NCBI GenBank assembly: GCA_018713055.1
Contig: DVFW01000028.1
Coordinates: 62,001 to 126,000, forward strand
DNA from: Scatavimonas merdigallinarum
Lineage (GTDB): Bacteria; Bacillota; Clostridia; Oscillospirales; Acutalibacteraceae
Length of the DNA stretch: 64,000 nucleotides
Reading direction: 5' to 3'
The position numbers and the translations under genes were made by a program. Shown here piece by piece: positions 9,028 to 17,402 of the stretch (its first letter is position 1; each line of letters opens with the position of its first letter). Under the pieces are notes generated by a model that saw only the letters and a program-made list of their open reading frames with translations, had not been told where the DNA came from and did not search any database.

Positions 9028-9059
9028 TTCAAGCAGCCTGAGTTTTCAGGCTGCTTGAA
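9028..9059 (+). promoter_or_regulatory. Intercistronic hairpin after the binding-protein gene
   Basis: A perfect 14-bp inverted repeat (TTCAAGCAGCCTGA and complement) around a GTTT loop lies 26 nt after the stop. No T tract follows. It fits a stem that protects the upstream message and sets high binding-protein to permease ratios, rather than a full terminator. Confidence 0.6.
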
Positions 9060-9146
9060 ATAGCGACAAGGGATAGGTATTTTATACATATTTAATGTTT
9101 TATGTATTTGATACTTGCTACATTTTGGACAAAGGGGAGTGAACCT

Positions 9147-10649
9147 ATGAAGTACATTGATTACATCCAGTTAAATCCTTTTCAAAGAATGTGGTATAAG
9201 ATAAAATGCTTCTTTATCAATCTGCCGGCAAACTTTGTAAGGTTTTTTAAATTTTTGGGATGTAAAATCGCGGCGTTCTTCTGTGCAATTGGCAGAGGGT
9301 TTAAAAATTACGGCGTGGGATTTGTAAAAGGCGACTGGTCCACAAAAATCTCTTATGTAATCATGGGATTTGGAAATCTGGCAAAGGGGCAAATTATCAA
9401 AGGGCTGCTCTTTTTGGCAATGGAAGTTGGATACATATGCTTTATGGTATTCTTTGCCTGGAACAACTATTTATCCAAGCTTTTCACTTTGGGTACAGTC
9501 TCGCAGATCAGGGAAATGGACTATGCCACCGGTGTAGAGGTTGTAAGAGCCGGGGACAACTCCATGCTGATTTTGCTTTACAGCGTTATGGCACTTTTTG
9601 TAACGGCTATTTTCTTTGCAATGTATATTGCAAATATTAAGTCGTCTTTGAAACTGCAGGAAGTGAAAAAGCAGGGCAAAAAACCAATGACGTTTATAGA
9701 AGATGTGAAGGCTTTGCTGGATAACCGTTACCATGTTACGCTTCTTTCCGTGCCGACGATTTTGGTGTGTACATTTACGGTGCTTCCCCTGGTGTTTATG
9801 ATATTGATTGCCTTTACAAACTATGACGGCGCGCATCAGCCGCCGGCAAAGTTGTTTGAATGGGTCGGCTTTGGCAATTTTGCCGATGTTTTCTTCGACG
9901 AGCCAAGAAAGGCGCTTACCTTCCAGAACCTGGTGGTCTGGACCTTAATCTGGGCGGTGCTGGCAACTGTTACCAACTACATACTGGGCATGATTTTTGC
10001 CCTGATGATCAATAAAAAGGGGATCCGGTTCAAGTCGTTTTACAGAACCATGTTTGTTATGACCGTTGCGGTTCCTCAGTTTGTAACACTTCTTCTGATG
10101 AGCCAGATGCTGGCGGACAGCGGTGTGTTCAATGTGCTTTTAAGAGAGCTTGGTTTTATTGGCCAGCAGGAATATGTACGATTTTTGACAGACCCCTGGC
10201 TTGCAAAGATCACCGTTGTGGTGGTCAATATGTGGATAGGTATTCCATATACCATTTTAATTACGAGCGGTATTTTGATGAATATTCCCGAGGAGCTGTA
10301 TGAAAGCGCCAGGATCGACGGCGCAGGCCCAGTGGTTACGTTCTTTAAAATAACCATGCCGTATATGCTTTTTGTCACGACTCCGTATCTGATCCAGCAA
10401 TTTATCGGCAATATTAATAACTTTAACGTTATTTTCTTCCTTACCGGCGGCGGACCACAAAACAATAACTATTACAACGCGGGTGATACCGACCTGCTTG
10501 TAACGTGGCTGTATAAGCTCACAATGGACAGGAACGACTACAACCTTGCAGCAACGATCGGTATTCTGGTATTTATTATTTGTGCGGCGGTTTCACTTAT
10601 CACATATAACTCTACCAAGTCTGCAAAGAGCGAGGAGGAGTTTTCATGA
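9147..10649 (+). CDS. MalF-like maltodextrin ABC permease
   Basis: Membrane subunit of the sugar importer, 500 residues. A charged N-terminal extension of about 65 residues (KIKCFFINLPANFVRFFKFLG and on) precedes the first helices. An extra periplasmic-side loop lies around 135-160 and the permease core runs from about 205 on. The EAA loop that contacts the ATPase reads ESARIDGAGPVVTFFKITMP. The ATG at 9147 follows GGGGAGTGAACCT. The next gene starts inside its stop codon (ATGA overlap), so the two permeases are translationally coupled. No ATPase gene is present; Firmicutes importers of this class normally borrow a shared MsmX/MsmK-type ATPase encoded elsewhere. Confidence 0.93.
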   Translation: MKYIDYIQLNPFQRMWYKIKCFFINLPANFVRFFKFLGCKIAAFFCAIGRGFKNYGVGFVKGDWSTKISYVIMGFGNLAKGQIIKGLLFLAMEVGYICFMVFFAWNNYLSKLFTLGTVSQIREMDYATGVEVVRAGDNSMLILLYSVMALFVTAIFFAMYIANIKSSLKLQEVKKQGKKPMTFIEDVKALLDNRYHVTLLSVPTILVCTFTVLPLVFMILIAFTNYDGAHQPPAKLFEWVGFGNFADVFFDEPRKALTFQNLVVWTLIWAVLATVTNYILGMIFALMINKKGIRFKSFYRTMFVMTVAVPQFVTLLLMSQMLADSGVFNVLLRELGFIGQQEYVRFLTDPWLAKITVVVVNMWIGIPYTILITSGILMNIPEELYESARIDGAGPVVTFFKITMPYMLFVTTPYLIQQFIGNINNFNVIFFLTGGGPQNNNYYNAGDTDLLVTWLYKLTMDRNDYNLAATIGILVFIICAAVSLITYNSTKSAKSEEEFS

Positions 10650-11500
10650 TAAAAAGCTACAAGTTAAAAAGAAATATAAGCAATACAATTATTTATATTA
10701 TTCTGACGGTCAGCGCTATTATATGGATTATGCCTCTTGCCTGGCTGGTCATGACCTCTTTCCGCGGGGAAACACAGGTGTATATTCCCTATATTTTCCC
10801 AAAGGAATGGACGTTTGACAACTATATCCGTCTGTTTACAGATACGTCGGTTGTCAATTACCCACGCTGGTTCCTGAACACGCTTGTGGTTGCGGCGTGC
10901 TCCTGTGTGATTTCGACCGTTGCCGTTTTGATGGTCAGCTATACGTTCAGCCGGTTGCGGTTTAAGTCGCGCAAAAAGTTTTTGAATATCGGTATGATTC
11001 TGGGAATGTTCCCCGGTTTTATGACGATGATTGCCGTTTATTACCTGCTCAAGGCCATGGGCCTAACGCAGAATTTGGTGTCTTTAATTATTGTATATTC
11101 CGCGGGCGCCGCGCTTGGGTACTTTATCGCCAAGGGCTTTTTCGATACGATCCCCAGAGCGCTGGACGAGGCGGCCACAATTGACGGCGCCACAAAAAAT
11201 CAGATTTTCTGGAAGATTATATTGCCGATGTCCAAGCCGATTGTTGTATATACGGTTTTGACTTCGTTTACCGGCCCGTGGGCGGACTTTATTCTTGCAA
11301 GAGTTATTATGGGCGATAATATAGACAACTATACAATTGCTCTGGGTCTGTGGAAAATGGTCGACAAGCAGTATATCGACAAGTACTTTTTGAACTTCTG
11401 TGCGGGTGCGGTTGTGATTGCAATCCCGATCACGGCTTTGTTCTTAAAAATGCAGAAGTATTATGTAGAAGGCGTTACCGGCGGCGCAGTCAAAGGGTAA
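10646..11500 (+). CDS. MalG-like maltodextrin ABC permease
   Basis: Second permease subunit, 284 residues, six predicted membrane helices. The EAA coupling loop is clear: DEAATIDGATKNQIFWKIILPMSKP. The C terminus ends in QKYYVEGVTGGAVKG, as is usual in MalG proteins. Its ATG overlaps the stop of the MalF gene by four bases. It forms the membrane channel together with MalF and takes substrate from the upstream lipoprotein. Confidence 0.94.
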   Translation: MIKSYKLKRNISNTIIYIILTVSAIIWIMPLAWLVMTSFRGETQVYIPYIFPKEWTFDNYIRLFTDTSVVNYPRWFLNTLVVAACSCVISTVAVLMVSYTFSRLRFKSRKKFLNIGMILGMFPGFMTMIAVYYLLKAMGLTQNLVSLIIVYSAGAALGYFIAKGFFDTIPRALDEAATIDGATKNQIFWKIILPMSKPIVVYTVLTSFTGPWADFILARVIMGDNIDNYTIALGLWKMVDKQYIDKYFLNFCAGAVVIAIPITALFLKMQKYYVEGVTGGAVKG

Positions 11501-11518
11501 GGCAAAAATATACAGTCT

Positions 11519-11558
11519 GGCAGAGGCGGCGGATTTGTTCTTCCGCCCCTGCCGTTTT
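11519..11558 (+). terminator. Attenuator-like hairpin between permease and GH13 genes
   Basis: GGCAG-A-GGCGG pairs with CCGCC-C-CTGCC and is followed by GTTTTGTTATATA. The short T run suggests partial termination that lowers expression of the downstream enzyme gene. Confidence 0.5.
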
Positions 11559-11579
11559 GTTATATAAAGGAGGATGACC

Positions 11580-13217
11580 GTGGCAAAAAAAGCTTTGTGC
11601 CTGCTGCTTGCCTGCAGCATGGCCGCGCTGACGTTTCTTGCAGGCTGCAATACGCAGCCTCAGCAGGCAACGGCAGTTGCGTCAGACGATAAGTACAGAA
11701 ACTTTTATGAGATTTTTGTTTATTCGTTTTGTGATTCAGACGGCGACGGGATTGGCGATATAAACGGTATTACGCAAAAGCTGGATTATTTAAACGACGG
11801 TGACCCAAACGGAGGCGATGATCTGGGGATCGACGGCATTTGGCTTATGCCGATAATGCCTTCACCTTCTTACCATAAGTATGATGTAACCGATTATTAT
11901 GATATTCATCCCGACTATGGCACGCTGGAGGATTTCGAGCGGTTTACAGCCGAATGCGAAAAGCGCGGGATTGATGTAATTATTGATCTGGTGCTCAACC
12001 ATACGTCCAGCGAGCATCCCTGGTTTATAGCGGCCTCGGAAGAGCTGCAACAGGGAAAGACAGACGGTTACGCCCGGTATTACAGCATGCCGGCGGACGG
12101 CGCGCGGGTTTCCGGCTTTAGCTACCAGTTTTTCCCGGGAACCAATTACTCTTATGAGTGTAATTTTTCCGGAGGTATGCCGGAGTTGAATTTAAGCAAT
12201 GAAGCCGTGCGGGAGGAAATTAAAAAGATTATGCAGTTTTGGGTGGATAAGGGCGTTTCCGGTTTCCGCCTGGATGCGGTAAAATATTTTGACTCGCCCG
12301 ACACGGACCGTGTGGAATTTATGACGTGGCTCAATGAAGCCGGGCGGGAAATTAAAGAGGACATTTACTTTGTCGGCGAGGACTGGGATGGCAACAGCGC
12401 AATTGCCCAAAGCTATGAAAGCGGCATGGACAGCATGTTCAACTTTACGTTTTCGAATTCGGGCGGCAGGCTTCTTTCCGGCGTGAATTCCAAAAATGCG
12501 AAAAGCATACTCAGCGCGGCGAAAAACTGGAACGATCTGCTCAAGGGCCGCAACGAAAACGCGATAGACGCGGTGTTCCTTTCTAATCACGACATGGCGC
12601 GCAGTGCAAACGCGTTTAGCGGCAACCTACAGGAGATGAAAACGGCAGCGGCGCTCTATATGTTTTTGCCGGGTAATTCGTTTATTTATTACGGCGAAGA
12701 GGTCGGGCTGGAAAGCGGTACGGACAATGACGCTTCTTTCAGAATTGCAATGCCGTGGTCGTATGAGGGCGACGGAAGTGGAACGGTTTTAGAGCCGCCG
12801 CCGGGTGTTGTTGAGGAAAATGTAGAGCTGTGGAGCCCTGAAGAAAGTGCAGAAGAGCAGCAGAAAAATGAAAACTCGCTGATGCAGTTTTACAGCAAAA
12901 TTATTGATATTAAGCTGCAGAACCCGGAGATCGCCAGAGGCACGATCCAGGAAATTGTGGAAACCGACATTGGCAACGTGGCGGGCTATGTAACAAAATA
13001 TGAAGATTCTTCGCTGATGCTGATGCATAATCTTGGCGAGGAAGAGCGGGTAGTTGAGATATCGAAGGATTACCTGGATTACCAGGGGATCTGCGCACAG
13101 CTCACGGCGCTTGACCCAACCGGCACCGACGCGGACGGCAACAATATTTATCCCCAGTGCAAGCTGGAGGGCACGACTCTGACCATTCCGGCAAGGACAA
13201 CCGTGCTCTTAAAATAA
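11580..13217 (+). CDS. GH13 lipoprotein (alpha-amylase/alpha-glucosidase type)
   Basis: Cell-surface starch or maltodextrin hydrolase, 545 residues. The GTG at 11580 is chosen because AAAGGAGG (11566-11573) touches the ATG at 11574 and leaves a correct 6-base gap only to the GTG. The signal sequence ends in lipobox FLAGC with Cys23. GH13 signatures: DLVLNHTSSEHPWF (region I), nucleophile Asp232 in GFRLDAVKYF, acid Glu267 in FVGEDWDG, and NHDMARS with Asp338. A calcium-site loop DSDGDGIGDINGI near the start is typical of oligosaccharide-active GH13 enzymes. Being a lipoprotein in the importer operon, it probably trims oligosaccharides at the membrane before uptake. The exact specificity (maltogenic, neopullulanase or glucosidase) is open. 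Confidence 0.93.
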   Translation: MAKKALCLLLACSMAALTFLAGCNTQPQQATAVASDDKYRNFYEIFVYSFCDSDGDGIGDINGITQKLDYLNDGDPNGGDDLGIDGIWLMPIMPSPSYHKYDVTDYYDIHPDYGTLEDFERFTAECEKRGIDVIIDLVLNHTSSEHPWFIAASEELQQGKTDGYARYYSMPADGARVSGFSYQFFPGTNYSYECNFSGGMPELNLSNEAVREEIKKIMQFWVDKGVSGFRLDAVKYFDSPDTDRVEFMTWLNEAGREIKEDIYFVGEDWDGNSAIAQSYESGMDSMFNFTFSNSGGRLLSGVNSKNAKSILSAAKNWNDLLKGRNENAIDAVFLSNHDMARSANAFSGNLQEMKTAAALYMFLPGNSFIYYGEEVGLESGTDNDASFRIAMPWSYEGDGSGTVLEPPPGVVEENVELWSPEESAEEQQKNENSLMQFYSKIIDIKLQNPEIARGTIQEIVETDIGNVAGYVTKYEDSSLMLMHNLGEEERVVEISKDYLDYQGICAQLTALDPTGTDADGNNIYPQCKLEGTTLTIPARTTVLLK

Positions 13218-13247
13218 ACAAGGTATGCATTTTCTATATAAAAGGAT

Positions 13248-13276
13248 GCGCCCGGCAGTTGCCGGGCGCGTTTTTT
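13248..13276 (+). terminator. Terminator of the maltodextrin operon
   Basis: A perfect 10-bp stem, GCGCCCGGCA with TGCCGGGCGC, around GT, followed by G and six T. On the minus strand the flank TCCTTTTATA may also stop the converging AlkD-like gene. Confidence 0.92.
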
Positions 13277-13299
13277 CCGCAACCTTTCTGCGGCGTATT

Positions 13300-14028
13300 T
13301 TATACGGATTTTATCCTGGCCGCCGGATTTATGTATTTTAGCCTCCGCAGCAGAGCCTTGTCCTGTGGTGAAACACGGCGGGATTCGCAGCATTTCTGTA
13401 TGGCTTTGTTGTGCGTAAACAAATCAAACGCTCCGTTTTGCAAAAGGGGCAGTGTTTTTTCACGTTGCTTGATGAAGCAGACGGACAAACCCCATGCTAC
13501 AGCCATCTTTACATAATACCCTTCGTGCCGGATGGTTTGATAGACTTTGAGCGTATTGTCTATATAGGCATCTCCCGTATAGTACTGCATAAGCATAACG
13601 GCTAGAAAGCGCAGTTCAAATTCTTTATCAGAGCATTCGTACCGTTCCAAAAAGGCCCTGCCGGCGGGCAGATCCTTTTTTATTGCCTTCAGGTCCCCGC
13701 AAAATACGTCGCATACTGCCCAGTTGTCTATTTTGGGTACAAATTCCGTTGTCAGTGCAAAACGCTGTGCAAGAGAACAACGCATCGCGCCAATCACCAT
13801 GCCCTGCAGCATGCATTCTTCCAGCGTGTCTTCCCTTGCAATTGAAAGAAAGCCCTGCGCGTCTTCATGGGCAATTTGCTTTGCAAGGCGGCGCAGCGTC
13901 GGCACACGCACGCCCCAGGCCTGCGTTTTACCGGGGATGAGTTTTAAGTTGAATGCTTTGAAGCTTTCTTCGCCAAGTTCTTTGAGCGTGCAGAGCAGTT
14001 GTTGGTAAGATTGTTGTGTATATGCCAT
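13300..14028 (-). CDS. DNA alkylation repair protein, AlkD-like
   Basis: Predicted HEAT-like-repeat DNA glycosylase of the AlkD family, 242 residues, which would remove N3- and N7-alkylated bases. Family signatures are GVRVPTLRRLAKQI near residue 40 and NWAVCDVFCGDLK near 100, followed by the helical VKMAVAWGLSVCFIKQ block. The ATG ending at 14028 lies 8 bases from GGGG in AAAAGGGGATGTGCAAATG; a GTG two codons upstream is too close to that site. It stands alone, converging on the maltodextrin operon, and diverges from the polysaccharide locus. No direct link to its neighbours is evident. Confidence 0.9.
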   Translation of the reverse strand: MAYTQQSYQQLLCTLKELGEESFKAFNLKLIPGKTQAWGVRVPTLRRLAKQIAHEDAQGFLSIAREDTLEECMLQGMVIGAMRCSLAQRFALTTEFVPKIDNWAVCDVFCGDLKAIKKDLPAGRAFLERYECSDKEFELRFLAVMLMQYYTGDAYIDNTLKVYQTIRHEGYYVKMAVAWGLSVCFIKQREKTLPLLQNGAFDLFTHNKAIQKCCESRRVSPQDKALLRRLKYINPAARIKSV

Positions 14029-14211
14029 TTGCACATCCCCTTTTCTGTTTTTTGTTTACATTGTAACACATTTATGAGCAAATATAAACAGAAATGGGAT
14101 AAATTACAAAATTAGGCACTTTATTTTGGTACAAATGCGATTGCAAAGGGAAAAAAGCACAAAATCAGCGAAATTTTATGTGAAAAAAAACAGAAATTCC
14201 GCAAAAGATTA

Positions 14212-14239
14212 TTGATTTTGAATTAAAATATGCTATAAT
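14212..14239 (+). promoter_or_regulatory. Promoter of the polysaccharide locus
   Basis: TTGATT (14212-14217), a 16-base spacer, TATAAT (14234-14239) followed by G. The 80-nt leader contains the small frame at 14287. This is the only good promoter that I see ahead of the eight-gene block ending at 23224. Confidence 0.7.
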
Positions 14240-14286
14240 GAGTGCGAGATATATTTGTTTTTTCTGGATTGTTTTTTGGAGGAAAA

Positions 14287-14322
14287 GTGGTTTTTTGTAA
14301 AATCTGCTGCAAGGGTTGGTAG
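14287..14322 (+). CDS. Possible 11-residue leader peptide, cysteine-rich
   Basis: GTG-initiated frame reading MVFCKICCKGW then TAG, with GGAGGA four bases upstream. The stop lies four bases before the ATG of the next gene, and the ribosome site of that gene (AAGGGTTGG) is inside this frame, so translation of the two would be coupled. Three Cys and one terminal Trp in eleven codons are suggestive of translation-dependent control but this may be chance. No conservation evidence is available. Confidence 0.25.
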   Translation: MVFCKICCKGW

Positions 14323-14325
14323 GAA

Positions 14326-14970
14326 ATGTATGAAAAAATAAAGCGGCTTTTCGAGGTGCTCTTATCTTGCGTGGGCCTTTTGGTTTTGTCTCCGCTGCTG
14401 CTTGTAGCGGCAGTGGCTGTTAAGGTGGAATCAAAAGGGCCGGCAATTTTTAAGCAGGAGAGGATTGGAAGGGACGGCAGAGTGTTTGAAATTTATAAGT
14501 TCCGTTCCATGTGCGTGGGTGCAGAGAAAACGGGAAGCGGTGTATATTCCGGCAAGAATGATGCGCGTGTGACAAAGGTAGGCAGAGTGCTGCGTGCGAC
14601 AAGCATTGATGAGCTGCCGCAGTTTGTAAATATTTTAAAGGGTGAAATGAGTTTTATTGGCCCGCGCCCTGTGCTTACATACCACCCATGGCCGTATGAG
14701 GAATATACCGACCGGCAGAAGAAGCGTTTTCTGGTGCGCCCCGGTGTGACAGGCTGGGCGCAGGTAAACGGCAGAAAGGGGCTGCCGTGGGAGCAGCGCA
14801 TTGCCTATGATATAGAATATGTAGAGCATATGTCTTTTTTGTTTGATCTGAAGATCTTTTTTAAAACGATTGGAAAAGTATTTACAAACGCGGACAACGT
14901 AAATGTTTCACAAACGGCGCCGGCCACACTACAGGAAGAATCCACAGAAAAGGAGCGTGCGGTGAAGTAA
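14326..14970 (+). CDS. Initiating phosphoglycosyl transferase (undecaprenyl-phosphate sugar phosphotransferase)
   Basis: Adds the first sugar-1-phosphate to undecaprenyl phosphate at the inner membrane and so starts the repeat unit of the surface glycan. It is the small monotopic form, 214 residues, as in PglC and the C-terminal half of WcaJ: one hydrophobic re-entrant helix (about 10-30), KFRSM, then SIDELPQFVNILKGEMSFIGPRP and RPGVTGWAQVNGR. The SIDELPQ Asp-Glu pair is the catalytic dyad of the family. It is the first gene of the locus, with its stop overlapping the next start by one base. No Wzc/Wzd/Wze-type regulators sit beside it. Confidence 0.93.
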   Translation: MYEKIKRLFEVLLSCVGLLVLSPLLLVAAVAVKVESKGPAIFKQERIGRDGRVFEIYKFRSMCVGAEKTGSGVYSGKNDARVTKVGRVLRATSIDELPQFVNILKGEMSFIGPRPVLTYHPWPYEEYTDRQKKRFLVRPGVTGWAQVNGRKGLPWEQRIAYDIEYVEHMSFLFDLKIFFKTIGKVFTNADNVNVSQTAPATLQEESTEKERAVK

Positions 14971-15806
14971 TGCCTATGAAACTGATGTATATCACAAACC
15001 AGCCGGAAGTGGCTAAAATAGCGGAAAAAGCAGGCGTAGACCGCGTTTTTGTGGATCTTGAAATTCTTGGTAAGCTGGAACGCCAGGGGCATTTGGACAC
15101 GGTGATTTCCCGGCACAGCATTGCGGATATTGCTCCAATCAAAGACTGCATAAAAAATGCGGAGCTTCTGGTGCGAAGCAATCCAATATACGACGGCTCC
15201 AGAGAAGAAATCAATGCGATTGTTGCAAACGGCGCGGACATTGTCATGCTGCCGTTTTTTAAAACGGTGGAGGAACCAAAAAAATTTATAGAATATGTTG
15301 GAAAAAGGGCAAAAACCTGCCTGTTGTTTGAAACGCCGGAATCTGTGGAGCTTGCAGATGATATATTGGCGCTTGACGGCATTGACGAAGTATATATTGG
15401 GCTCAACGACATGCATTTGGGATATAAAATGCACTTTATGTTCCAGCTTTTGACAAACGGCACGGTGGACCGGCTGTGCACCAAGTTCCGGCAAAAGGCA
15501 ATTCCTTACGGCTTTGGCGGGATAGCAAGCCTGGGACAGGGGCTGTTGCCGTCTGAGCATGTAATTGCGGAACATTACAGGCTTGGGTCGACCAGGGCGA
15601 TTCTGTCCAGAAGCTTCTGCAATACGGATAAAATTAACGACCTGCATGCGATCAACGAGTATTTTCTTATGGGGATTAAGGATATCAGGGAGTATGAAAC
15701 ACGACTACTTGGCGCGGACGACACCTTTTTTGCAAATAACCATAAGTCGGTTGAGCAGATCGTCAACAAAATTGTGGCAGATTTGTCTGGGGAGGAAAAG
15801 GCATGA
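14970..15806 (+). CDS. HpcH/HpaI-type aldolase family protein in glycan locus
   Basis: TIM-barrel enzyme of the HpcH/HpaI aldolase and citrate lyase beta superfamily, 278 residues. Members form or break C-C bonds next to pyruvate or related acids with a divalent metal. Visible signatures: RVFVDLE near residue 26 (metal and base region), RSNPIYDG, TCLLFETPESVELAD with the metal-binding Glu, and YIGLNDMHLGY, the counterpart of the family's IGPNDLS motif. It lacks the EDK loop of PEP mutase, so a direct role in phosphonate formation is not supported. It overlaps the following gene by four bases. In this cluster it probably makes or cleaves a keto or hydroxy acid used for a glycan substituent. 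This is inference. Confidence 0.82.
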   Translation: MPMKLMYITNQPEVAKIAEKAGVDRVFVDLEILGKLERQGHLDTVISRHSIADIAPIKDCIKNAELLVRSNPIYDGSREEINAIVANGADIVMLPFFKTVEEPKKFIEYVGKRAKTCLLFETPESVELADDILALDGIDEVYIGLNDMHLGYKMHFMFQLLTNGTVDRLCTKFRQKAIPYGFGGIASLGQGLLPSEHVIAEHYRLGSTRAILSRSFCNTDKINDLHAINEYFLMGIKDIREYETRLLGADDTFFANNHKSVEQIVNKIVADLSGEEKA

Positions 15807-17377
15807 TCAAGGCGCTGATGGACCGTGAAAAAGAACTGCAAATCCATTTGTTTACCCGAGGATTTTTAATTACAGATCGAAAGTTTGCAAATATGGACGG
15901 TTACCCGTTTTATGGAAATTGGAACTGCAAAAGGCTGGAGAACTATTTCTTTTTAACACATCGACTCATAAACCTGTATTCTGTCAGGGAAGGGGATAAA
16001 ACGTTTTTTTTAATTGGGCATGCGTACAATCCCTTTACAATGGAAGCAGATGAAGAAAAGATCCTTTTACGGATTGCACAGGCCTATGTGCAGGGTGAAG
16101 CGGCCTATTACGATGCGGTTGACGAGCTTACGGGGATTTTTCTTTTTGGCTATGTGGATCGGGAGCAGATTTGCTTTATTATCGACCCATCGGGTATGCA
16201 GTCGGGCTGTTATGGAAGAATAGACGGTGCGTTTTATATTTCTTCACACCCGCAGCTGGTGGGCGACCTGTGCGGCCTTACGATGGACAGCCTGGTAAAA
16301 GAGCTGGTTTCCTACAAATGGTACGGAAGGGTTATGGGACCATACCTTCCGGGAGATTTGACGCCATTTTCCGAACTTAAGCGAATTGTGCCGAATATTG
16401 ACTTTTGTTATAAAGACGGCGCGGTACGGCATACCCGTTTTTACCCGCGCAAAGAGATGACACAGTGTGCAAATAGCAGGGAATATGATGCTGTAATTAA
16501 AAAAGCAGCCGATATTTTAAAAAATAACATGGAACTGATTGCACGCAAGTGGGAGCGCCCGCAAATTTCCCTGACGGGAGGAATTGACAGCAACACCACG
16601 TTTGCCGCGGCAAATGGAAATTACGATAAGTACGAAACCTTCAGCTATCTTTCTGCGGAAAAGGAAATACCGGACGTGGAGGCGGCAGAAAAGATTGCAA
16701 AGCGTTTTGGCGTAAAGCATACCCTGTACAGGGTGCCGCAGACGGACGAAGGAATTGAAAAATATGACCAGATTGTCCGGGTTTTGCGCCATAATAACGG
16801 CTATATAGCGGATGGAAAGCCAAATGAGCTGCGTAAGCGGTGCGTTTTACAAAGGGAATGCACTGCGGGCGTGGAGGTGAAATCCTGGGCGTCGGAAACG
16901 ATCCGGGGTTATTGGTATAAGCACTATGGAAGAAAATCCATGCCGAAACTTTCACCAAAGCTGTTTCGCAATCTGTATAAAATTTTTATATTAAACCGTA
17001 GCCTGGCCCATAAGGTAGACCGTATTTTCGCACAATATATCAGGGATTTTGCCTATGAAAACATACCCGCAGCGTACCCGCCCGCCGATATGCATTATTG
17101 GGAGGTTACCTGGGGCAGCTGGGGCGGAGTAAACATCAGCGAGATGAAATTTTGTTTTGATATTACCATGGCCTATAACAACCGTGTGTTTTTAGACACG
17201 CTTTTCCGTGTGCCGCTTGAAAAACGTATATCGGACCAGCACCATCTGGATATGAAGAAATATTTAAATCCAGAGCTTTATGATATGCATATCCGGGTGG
17301 TCAACATGAAAGAAACCGACTTTCGGGCCTTTATGCTGAATATTATCTTTACATTGAACTCTGTTTTGCCGTTCTGA
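15803..17377 (+). CDS. Asparagine-synthase-like ligase without glutaminase Cys
   Basis: 524-residue protein with an N-terminal Ntn-like domain (FFLIGHAYNPF, LTGIFLFGYVDREQICFIIDPSGMQS) and a C-terminal AANH ATP-binding domain with PP-loop SLTGGIDSNT at about 256-265. Asparagine synthetase activates a carboxylate by adenylation and transfers ammonia released from glutamine by Cys1. Here the N terminus reads MIKALMDREK with no Cys near the start, so glutamine cannot be used that way. The pattern recalls beta-lactam synthetase and other relatives that join a carboxylate with an amine. In a glycan cluster it may form an amide on a uronic acid or amino-acid substituent. The substrate is unknown. 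Confidence 0.8.
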   Translation: MIKALMDREKELQIHLFTRGFLITDRKFANMDGYPFYGNWNCKRLENYFFLTHRLINLYSVREGDKTFFLIGHAYNPFTMEADEEKILLRIAQAYVQGEAAYYDAVDELTGIFLFGYVDREQICFIIDPSGMQSGCYGRIDGAFYISSHPQLVGDLCGLTMDSLVKELVSYKWYGRVMGPYLPGDLTPFSELKRIVPNIDFCYKDGAVRHTRFYPRKEMTQCANSREYDAVIKKAADILKNNMELIARKWERPQISLTGGIDSNTTFAAANGNYDKYETFSYLSAEKEIPDVEAAEKIAKRFGVKHTLYRVPQTDEGIEKYDQIVRVLRHNNGYIADGKPNELRKRCVLQRECTAGVEVKSWASETIRGYWYKHYGRKSMPKLSPKLFRNLYKIFILNRSLAHKVDRIFAQYIRDFAYENIPAAYPPADMHYWEVTWGSWGGVNISEMKFCFDITMAYNNRVFLDTLFRVPLEKRISDQHHLDMKKYLNPELYDMHIRVVNMKETDFRAFMLNIIFTLNSVLPF

Positions 17378-17402
17378 TAGGAAAAAGGGAAGGAAAAAAG
17401 CC

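Noticed and set aside
14970..15806. PEP mutase assignment for the aldolase-like gene
   Set aside because: The EDK loop of PEP mutase is absent. FETPES and GLNDMHLGY fit HpcH/HpaI aldolases instead.
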